64,000 nucleotides of DNA from positions 56,008,779 to 56,072,778 of the forward strand of contig OY735207.1 of the NCBI GenBank assembly GCA_963457665.1. The letters run 5' to 3'. This DNA comes from Thysanoteuthis rhombus (taxonomy: Eukaryota; Mollusca; Cephalopoda; Oegopsida; Thysanoteuthidae). Positions 56,966 to 64,000 of this stretch are shown piece after piece. Position 1 is the first letter of the stretch. The number at the start of each line of letters is the position of its first letter. The notes below the pieces were generated by a model, which did not search any database, was not told the DNA's origin, and saw nothing but the letters and a program-made list of their open reading frames with translations. Position numbers and translations under genes: made by a program.

Positions 56966-57230
56966 CTGGAGACCTTGTTTTCCTACCGGAACAACATCGA
57001 GAACAATCCCCACAAAAATGAATGTTATGAACTAATATGTAAAACTCCTTTCGCCCTACTGTGGTGTGAATTGATTGCGAGCAGGCTGTCTTACTGACTG
57101 ATCTAAATTAACATGTCTCAGATATTAACGAAAATGTACCATACCAACGGGCTGATTCCATTCTAATAAATAAATCATTATTAAACACAGTCAAAATCAA
57201 AATAATGAATCTACATGGGCGTGTCCAGTT
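56965..57230 (-). repeat. SINE S, minus strand
   Basis: On the minus strand: 'cattttcgttaatatctgag', the tRNA-like segment 'agatcagtcagtaagacagcctg', and the tail 'ggggattgttctcgatgttg' with 'ccggtaggaaaacaaggtctcc'. Confidence 0.65.
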
Positions 57231-57270
57231 TTTAAGTGAGTCTGGCTGGCTGGCTGACTGTATATGCTGC
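57218..57270 (+). repeat. Family A fragment
   Basis: 'ccagtttttaagtgagtctggctggctggctgactgtatatg' is the internal segment just before the (TATG)n site of family A; only about 50 bp remain. Confidence 0.6.
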
Positions 57271-57702
57271 ACTTTTTTCGGTTTCGGCCCTCTTGCTCTT
57301 AATAGAATATAGGGAATCAATTCAGGATGAGTATTTATTTGGTTGATTTTTTATATCATATTTGTACGACTATTTTAACACTGTAATAATCATTTCAGAT
57401 TTCCATCTTGCTTTAAGTGATTGCACCGAGCAACTTTTCAAAAACGTTCTTTGTTTTTAAGTGATATGTGTTATTTTCTGATTGAATAGGTATAGAAAAT
57501 GACTATTATTTCCTTAAAACTTTGCTTTTGTGTCCAGGAAAGTACTAATTTGAAATCAACTTACTATCAATGGTACGACAGGCGGATTTGCGTATATAGT
57601 AGTGTTTACACATAAGAAATCATAAAATAACACTCATTACCAAGGAACGAGATTCACTGCATGAAGTAACCCACATACATCTGTCACCATCCATCGCAGT
57701 AT

Positions 57703-58380
57703 GATCTAAAATGAACCAGTCGGACTACACATGAACTTCAGCTAGACGAAGATCATGTGCAACAACCACATCGAAGATAAAAACACTAAATTCAGAAAAG
57801 TAGATCACTACATCTATGTAGGACAACGAATCTCCATGAGACCCTCAAAAGAAGAGGAAATCAAGCGAAGAATCACACTAGGATGGCAAGCCTTTGGAAG
57901 AGCAAGCTTAACCTTCAAAAACAAGAAGATTCCATCAATCCTGAAAAGAAGAGTATACAACCAATGCATCCTCCTAATAGTCACTTATGGAGCTGAAACA
58001 TAGAACCTAACTGAGAGACAGACCCACAAATTGAGAACCAAGCAACGTGCGCATTAAAGGATTATGCTCAATCTCACACGGAGAGAGCACAAGACAGCAC
58101 AGCACATCCAGGCGGAGACAGGAGTCAGGGACATCATAGAATCCATTAAAAAACTCAAATGGCAATGAGCTGGCCATGTTGCAAGAATGACGGACAACCA
58201 AAGGATTTCACGACATATGACATGGATCCCCAGAGATCACATGTGCAGCCGAAGCCGGCAGAGTATCAGATGGAGAGATGAGTAGATAAATTCAGAAAAT
58301 ATTGGCTCCGCGACGCCGGCGATAGAGAAGTATGATGAATCCTGGGAAATGTCAATGTCCAACGACGGACGTTAAGATAC

Positions 58381-58419
<39 letters not shown>
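57703..58419 (+). pseudogene. RTE-like LINE with long (GAT)n tail
   Basis: Starts in the VGLHMNFS region ('cggactacacatgaacttcag'), then KIMCNNHIEDKNTKF, YVGQRISMRPSKEEEIKRR, GWQAFGRASLTFKNKKIPS, LIVTYGAET, stop, VRDIIESIKKLKWQ*AGHV, WIPRDHMCSRSRQ-like, FRKYWLRDAGDREV, and (GAT)13 at 58380-58418. It is second in length only to the copy at 49.6 kb and has the cleanest tail. Confidence 0.9.
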
Positions 58420-58420
<1 letters not shown>

Positions 58421-58544
58421 TTTGTAAATTAACTATCGATATTTTGCTGTCGTTCAATGAGTGATCTTATAGAATCTACATTTTCATCTGTTTAAATCGT
58501 TCACTTCTCGGTGATATCCCTATCAGTCATGTTGGAGGCCTGTT

Positions 58545-58842
58545 GCGTACACAATATCAAAGAGAGTAATGGAAAGAGCAATGCCAGGAATAACTCTTAG
58601 CGATAGAAACAGATCAACATGGATCCGAGAAGAGACTAGGATGAAGGATATCGTGCTAGTTCTCAAGCAACGTAAATGGAGATGGGCAGGATGCATAACG
58701 AAAGAAAGGACAACGGATGGAGCCAGATGGAGAGAATGAATAGAAAAGATTGTCTATGAGTTATGGCGGAGATTAGCGCAATCACAGTCATCATGTTAGT
58801 AGATAGGAAAAGCCTTTGTTCAGCAGTAAACACATGATGACT
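58545..58842 (+). pseudogene. RTE-like LINE fragment, second subfamily
   Basis: ERVMERAMPGITLSDRNR, then WIREETRMKDIVLVLKQRK and WRWAGCITKE...TDGARWRE, a stop, and a KAFVQQ-like end before 'acacatgatgactgg'. The MERxMLGITLRDRKRNxWIRxxT pattern marks an RTE subfamily different from the LNITWRDHK type that dominates the window. Confidence 0.75.
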
Positions 58843-58852
58843 GGTGGTCATA

Positions 58853-58874
58853 TATGTATATATACTTGATGGTA

Positions 58875-58911
<37 letters not shown>

Positions 58912-58923
58912 TTGATGGTATGC

Positions 58924-58966
<43 letters not shown>

Positions 58967-58978
58967 TATATACTCTAT

Positions 58979-59041
<63 letters not shown>

Positions 59042-59062
59042 GTGTGTGTGGATGTGGGCTTG
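58853..59062. repeat. (AT)n tract with 46-bp duplication, then (TG)n
   Basis: 'acttgatggtatgcat' occurs at 58864 and 58910, each followed by (AT)n. A third, altered spacer ('actctatgggatat') is at 58971. (TG)n at 59030-59050. Confidence 0.9.
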
Positions 59063-59329
59063 TGTGTATGTATGTGTATGTAGTAGTAATTAAAAATGTA
59101 TTAAATCAGAGTGATGGGATGAAAAGCAATGATAACATGGGAGTAAAATCCGTAATGAAATAAATGATATAACACATTGTACATCAACAAAAAAGATACA
59201 AAGATCAAAGCCAATAACAATCGCTGTTATTTCCTCTAAGATGCTTTAACATATAGACTCGAAGAAAAAAAAATCAGAAACCAAATCTTTCGTTGAATGT
59301 TTCAAATAAATTCTACAAAACAATACTTC

Positions 59330-59458
59330 TTTTTCTCTTTCTTTTTCTTCTTTTCTTTTTCTTTTTCTTCTTTTCTTTTCCTTTTTCTTCTTTTCTTTTC
59401 CTTTTTCTTCTTTTATTTTTCTTTTTCTTCTTTTCTTTTTCTTTTTCTTCTTCTTCTC
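59330..59458 (+). repeat. Polypyrimidine 20-bp minisatellite, LINE tail
   Basis: About six units of 'cttttctttttctttttctt' and variants, ending (CTT)4. It directly abuts the 3' end of the minus-strand REL-ENDO LINE copy, so on the element strand it is a purine-rich GAA-type tail. Confidence 0.85.
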
Positions 59459-59865
59459 ATTATTCATTTTCACACCTGGAGACTGAGTGACAGCAAGTCT
59501 CCTCAGGTCTTAATTCCTCGTCTCCACATTCTCACAGTCCAAAGCAGTGCCGTGGTTTACAGTTTCACACCAGGTACCCGGGGGTAATCGCTGAAGACTG
59601 AGTGACTGTAGGTCTTATCAGGTCTCCAGCCCTCCTTTCATATCTGGCACGCCTATCAAAGCAGCTCTGCGGTTTGTACCTCCACCACCATTTTTTCTCT
59701 TTCCGTCCCCTCCCCTCTTCTTATTGCGCCATTGCTAATAGCTAGGGTTATAGATCTCTTATTTCTAGCACTTTTCTCATTATGCATGCAGCCCATAGCA
59801 GTGCTGTGGCCTGTATTGTCTCAATACTTCTTCTTATCCCTGGTCTCTCATATTTTCCTTATCCT
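59459..59865 (-). pseudogene. REL-ENDO LINE 3' end, tandem copy 1
   Basis: Two 3' UTR units (59470-59590, 59591-59690) are followed, in minus-strand sense, by IETIQATALLWAACIMRKVLE (59750-59845), the well-known IETxQKTALLGTARILRKVLE motif just after the endonuclease domain. It is truncated where copy 2 begins. Confidence 0.75.
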
Positions 59866-60185
59866 CCAAAGTCTCTGTAAGTCTCCAACCCTCGTCTCAA
59901 CACTCACAATCTGCAGTATTGCTGTGGTTTGCACTTTCACATCAGTTGCCTGCTAGTTATCGGTAAAAGCTGAGTGACGAAGTGTTCTCACGTCTACGAC
60001 CCTCTTCTCATCGTCCTTACATATCACTGCTGCGCTGTGGTTTGTAATGTCTCCACTATGACTTTCAACTTGGGTTCGTGGATTTCATATTCTCAGTCCT
60101 CTCCTCAATATTCGTGCAGTGATACTGTGGTCAGCACCGCCTCGACCCTTCTACTAATCTCCAGTTCCCCTAATCTTGTTTTCCG
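59866..60185 (-). pseudogene. REL-ENDO LINE 3' end, tandem copy 2
   Basis: 3' UTR blocks 'tctgcagtattgctgtggttt', 'cacatcagttgcctgctagtt' and 'aagctgagtgac' (59900-59980), then on the minus strand a SITARILRRGL-like remnant at 60095-60130. No obvious tail separates it from copy 1. Confidence 0.65.
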
Positions 60186-60186
60186 G

Positions 60187-60250
<64 letters not shown>

Positions 60251-60286
60251 CATTATTATGTTGTTGTTGTCGTTGTTGTTGTTGTT
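60187..60286. repeat. (ATT)n(GTT)n microsatellite, tail of LINE copy 3
   Basis: About 24 ATT units then GTT/GTC units, directly at the 3' end of the third tandem LINE copy; on the element strand an (AAC)n(AAT)n tail. Confidence 0.9.
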
Positions 60287-62560
60287 GGCAGCTTTGATTT
60301 CAGTTTATGTAAGTTACCAGTCGTGTCCAAAACCAGAGTTCCAAGCCTGACAATCTTGTAAATTATTTGTTTTCGTCTCCAACCCTCCTCTCATAGTCCT
60401 CAATTAATACAGCAGCGCTGTGGTTTGTCTCGTCTCAATGATTGATTCACAAATACCTCTATCACTGTTGGGCCAGTGTTAGCGACTAGAGGTCATAAAT
60501 CTCATTTTTACGGTACTCTCCTCAGCAATCGTGCAGACCCCAGTTGTGGTAAGGTCTGTATTGCTTCAATATTCCCCCTCATCTCCAGCTCCCTAATTTT
60601 GCTTTCAACATTTTGGACAAAGTTCTGAGTGCGCTTACTATTATTGGTAATGCCCTGAACTTCATGTTCCACTCATTTTCAGCCCCTTCAACAAGACCTG
60701 GTATTTTTTCTAAATGTTCTTCCATCTTCATTCTATCGCCAGTAAGCATGACCGCTGGTCTATTATCTGGTAGATTCTCCCTCCCTTGTCTACGACTATT
60801 AGGTCGAATCTAAGTCGTCGGCATAGTTCGCAGTTTATGACAGTTGCTACTTTATAGAGTCTGTTCTTGTATTCCTTCAAAGACAGTTGGCTACATTTAC
60901 TGGTCATGTGGTTTACAATTTATTCTCATAGGGGGCATTTTGTATTTGTTTGGGTGCTGCAGATCTTTACCCTGACATGGTCTATCCTGTTGCATTTGTT
61001 GTTGGTTGCCACGATGAGGGGTTTTGTTTTTTTTTTTTTTTTTTAATGTTCCCTCTGTGTCTTCGAATATTCTGTCTTTTGAATTCCCCTTGTAGTTCTT
61101 TCCGTCCCTATTTTCCTTTCCTTGTTGTCTCCCTTTCTGAAGCCTTGTTACTTCTACCTTTTGTGTTGAGTATTCCACTGCTTTGAGCTCTTTGTATAAT
61201 ATGCTCTAACCCTTTTTCGGCTTTTTGGACACAGTTTTCCACGTTTATGAATCAGTCTTTCCTCTTTGTATGCAATCTATCTGTGTCATTTCTGGGGTGT
61301 AGGGCCTTGCACATCGCCATAAGTTTCCGTGTTCCTTGTTTGCTGGCTCATTGATTTGAATTCATTCTTTGTCCATCCAAGAAAAGGGTCCGCTTATCTT
61401 ACCATCAATACTGCCCGTGTGTTCATTCCTTTCATCAGATTTCTGCTATCTAACTTAACCTCTAATATTTTTCTTATCCTTGTAAGGTATCTTTTTTAAA
61501 TACTCTCTATCGTTTCTTCCCGTTTTATCGAATCACATTCGAGAACCCCTCGGTATTTATATCGGTTCTGTGCTTTTTTTGTTGTCCATTAATCTTATTC
61601 CTTTTCTCGTCACCAGCTTTCCACTATACATCACCATCAATAAGTCTACTTTCCGGCTTTGCATTGAGTTGGCTATAAGGACACCAGTGATTCTTTAATC
61701 CTCAATATCCTGAGGGATTTCAGTATCCAGCTATGTAGGAGCACGTGAGATTTTTTTTGTCGGTCAATCCATCTAGTTGCAACATTCTGTCCTTTTCTTT
61801 ATTCATTTTAAAATCATCTGGTCAATATAGAGCAGGTCACTTGCTCCTTTATTTACTTTCCTGTATCCTCTCTCTGATAAAATGTCTCTTCTTTCCATCA
61901 AAATATGTATTCTCTCTGCTATCTGCCCGGTAAGAACATTCCACATAAGTGGTAGGCACGTGATTGGTGTACACTTGCTTGTCTGATTTCCATTTTCACT
62001 GTTCTTTTGGGTGAGGTTCGTGCTGCTCTGGTCATCCGGCCTGGAACATTACCTTCACTTAGGCGGCTTTCGAGTTGATGGATAGGTCTGTCATGAAGAG
62101 TGGTGAATTTCTTAAACCAATATCTGTGGATCCTATCAGCTTCCGATGTTTTCCAGGTGACAATCTTTCCGAATGTGCTTTCCAGAGTGATGTAATTCAA
62201 TACAATTTTGTCTCCTTCATTTATGTCTTGAAGTTCTTTCTGGATAAAATCAGACCACTCTGGAGATTCTTTATGTCCCCCTTGGCATATATTTCGTTCC
62301 AAGTTATTTGCCTCGAAAGAAACCGGAGGTTTTATGTTCTGTTTCCTTTCTCCATTTAAGTTTTGGTGAATACTTCTTTTATTGTTCTGTGTGCAATGGG
62401 CAATTCATTGTCTATATCCCCCTTGTCTTGTTTATTTGGCTAGTCTTTTTTGGTATATTTCTTTCACCGCAGCGAGCACACCTATTTTTTTTGTCTTATC
62501 TAGTATTTATCCCATAATCTTGCACGTGGTCTGTTCATGTAAGGTATGTTTCTCAGTAAT
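60287..62560 (-). pseudogene. REL-ENDO LINE, longest copy (RT, zinc finger, endonuclease remnants)
   Basis: About 2.2 kb of a non-LTR retrotransposon ORF on the minus strand. In element order: EVFTKT and ICQGGHKESPEWSDFIQ; KIVTWKTSEADRIHRYWFKK and FTTLHDRPIHQLESRL (62130-62060; intact relatives read WKAPGPDxVQGYWIK); PITCLPLMWNVLTGQIAERI (61965-61905); ILSERGYRKVNKGASDLLYI (relatives: QKGCRxGSRGTKDLLYID); SWILKSL; NTEGFSNVI-like and KYLTRIRKILEVKLDSRNLM; ISGPFLGWTKNEFKSM; a zinc-finger remnant with VNHMTSKCSQLSLKEYKNRL; LRFDLIVVDKGGRIYQIID (endonuclease core, R-F-D in place of R-P-D); and IVSALRTLSKMLKAKL. Relatives are R2/R4/Dong-like LINEs with a restriction-like endonuclease. Stops, frameshifts and internal deletions show it is inactive. 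The 5' limit is approximate. Confidence 0.8.
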
Positions 62561-62699
62561 CCTTAATCTATCGGAAATTGGGAGATTTGTTTTGTTTTTA
62601 AAAAAAAAGTATTATTCCCTTTGAAGATGCATGTTTTGAACCAGTGTAGATCAAATTGTTATGTTGTTAGTTTCAATAGGCTGTAAGAGGCAGTTCAAC

Positions 62700-62945
62700 T
62701 GATATTTTATTTTTTTTCTCTGATCCTTTCCCTGGGGAATGGCATTGGTTTCTTCTCTTCCTTCATCGTTTCTTGCAGGGTTTGAATCTGTTTTTTTTTC
62801 TTTCTGCTGGGCTGTCTGTACATGACTTGCATCTTGGTCAAGGTTTTATTGCTTTTGAATTTATTTCTACTTCACCGTTTATTGTGTTAGTTGGGTCGTG
62901 GGGTTCAACTGAAGATACGCTCTGTTTTTTTCTATTTTCCAGCAG
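62700..62945. other. T-rich sequence, possibly 5' part of the LINE
   Basis: T-runs and a minus-strand reading SVEPHDPTNTINGEVEI (62880-62925) that could belong to the N-terminal region of the adjacent LINE, but this is too short to be sure. Confidence 0.3.
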
Positions 62946-62949
62946 TTCT

Positions 62950-63088
62950 ATCTTCTTCTTTTTCTTCTTTTTTTTCTTCTTTTTTTTCTTCTTTTTCTTC
63001 TTCTTCTTCTTCTTCTTCTTCTTCTTCTTCTTCTTCTTCTTCTTCTTCTTCTTCTTCTTCTTCTTCTTCTTCTTCTTCTTCTCCTTCA

Positions 63089-63135
<47 letters not shown>
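62950..63135. repeat. (TTC)n(ATT)n microsatellite
   Basis: TTC/TTTTTTCTTC (62950-63084) followed by about 16 ATT units (63089-63135). The composition matches the LINE tails, but no LINE 3' UTR is visible on its right side. Confidence 0.9.
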
Positions 63136-63136
<1 letters not shown>

Positions 63137-63370
63137 AAAAATACGATAAAATTTCAAAGGATATCCATTACACACATGTGCACACGCTCATATAGATGAA
63201 TACATGTTGTGTGAGAGAAAGAAAGATCGATATTGTGTCTAGCTAATCTATCAAGTAGGGAGAGTCTTCCTGCGTTGAAAATTAACATTCGAAATCCTCC
63301 CCTTAGCGAGGGGCTGGACACCGACCACGAATTGCGATGTAAAATACACAGCTACCATAACTAATTTGCT

Positions 63371-63450
63371 AACACACACACACACACACACACAAACATG
63401 CATAAAAAACAACTACACTCACGTACACAACATATACACACACGCACACA
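63371..63450. repeat. (CA)n and CA-rich DNA
   Basis: About 12 CA units at 63371-63394 with further acacacac nearby. Confidence 0.9.
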
Positions 63451-64000
63451 AATTCATATACTATGAGCATGACCCAAACCTTCATTTTCCACAGTTTTCC
63501 TTGTTCCCGGGCAAGGTCCTGGTTTATTTTCCATTATCTGTCAAACTCCACTACAAGTAGAAGGCTGTTTCTTTTCCAAGAAAAAAAAGAACATCAAAAA
63601 AACAAAAACAAGAACAAAAACAAGAGCAAAAACAATAAGAATAATAACAATCCTCACTCAAACTATTCTCTGATATCAAAATATTTGAAATGCAATCAGT
63701 AATCAGTTGGCTTGCCTAGATCTTTTCTTAACAAAGATATTTAGCAATTTATCAACAGATATTCTTTTGAATATACAAAGTACAAAGGTCGTTACGATTA
63801 TCTTGAGTCAGAATGGAATTGGGAGAAGTGTCTGTCCCTGCAGCAAGCAGGATTGTTTTCCACTTTCTTTTGGCTTTACCGTGTAACCTGCCGAACAGGA
63901 CATGTCCATGAACTGGCAGGTCCGATTACCTTGTTTACGACGTTCAGATCAGGTCTTCTTGGTTTGATAGAATGGTAGGTTAGGATGTCAGAAGTGAAAA
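63451..64000. other. Unclassified sequence
   Basis: No supported gene. 'caatcctcactcaaactatt' (63650-63670) resembles the inverted tail of SINE S, too short to call. Confidence 0.4.

Noticed and set aside
59246..59490. Lysine/glutamate-rich minus-strand ORF and F-rich plus-strand ORFs
   Set aside because: Translations of the pyrimidine 20-bp minisatellite.
62838..63199. Poly-lysine, poly-phenylalanine and poly-serine ORFs
   Set aside because: Translations of (TTC)n/(ATT)n.

Overview
This is a repeat-dominated, AT-rich piece of a eukaryotic, almost certainly metazoan, genome. The basis is dinucleotide and trinucleotide microsatellites tens to hundreds of bases long, many decayed non-LTR retrotransposon (LINE) pieces, tRNA-derived SINE-like repeats, hAT DNA-transposon remains and MITE-like repeats, with no ribosome-binding sites or operons. 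The style suits a large invertebrate genome (a mollusc such as a cephalopod would fit), but nothing here fixes the species. I found no intact host gene, rRNA or canonical tRNA. It reads as intergenic or deep intronic DNA; most long open frames are translations of microsatellites.

Layout. 0-9 kb: mostly unclassified, with two RTE fragments (1.5 and 8.0-8.5 kb). 9.5-11.6 kb: an element bracketed by two (AT)n tracts, a 312-bp direct duplication and a family A repeat. 13.5-14.0 kb: a polypurine tract. 15.6-17.65 kb: 3' ends of LINEs carrying a restriction-like endonuclease (REL-ENDO), ending in a 370-bp (AAG)n/(AGG)n tail. 18.4-20.3 kb: CA-rich DNA and a split family A copy. 20.6-21.7 kb: three head-to-tail REL-ENDO LINE ends on the minus strand. 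22.5-23.75 kb: two SINE copies as an inverted repeat. 24-29.1 kb: RTE fragments, one holding an 11-copy 21-bp in-frame expansion. 30-32.8 kb: family A copies around a 300-bp element with inverted ends, a tRNA-like promoter and a hammerhead-like motif. 34-39 kb: microsatellites, a 31-bp minisatellite and one unrecognised 118-codon ORF. 40-47 kb: family A, hAT-like ends, RTE 3' ends, a ~125-bp tandem repeat. 47.5-55 kb: SINE copies, and a hAT transposase relic interrupted by the longest RTE copy. 55-59 kb: RTE copies and AT tracts. 59.3-62.6 kb: three tandem minus-strand REL-ENDO LINEs, the last retaining reverse transcriptase, zinc-finger and endonuclease remnants. 62.9-63.2 kb: (TTC)n/(ATT)n.

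Recurring theme: mobile-element ends and microsatellites coincide. RTE copies end in (GAT)n; REL-ENDO LINE copies end in (AAG)n, (AAT)n or (AAC)n; family A carries (TATG)n/(TATC)n inside. Much of the simple-sequence DNA therefore looks like retrotransposon tails that later expanded. All coding remains contain stops or frameshifts and appear dead. Family assignments come from recognising conserved residues by eye, not from a database search.
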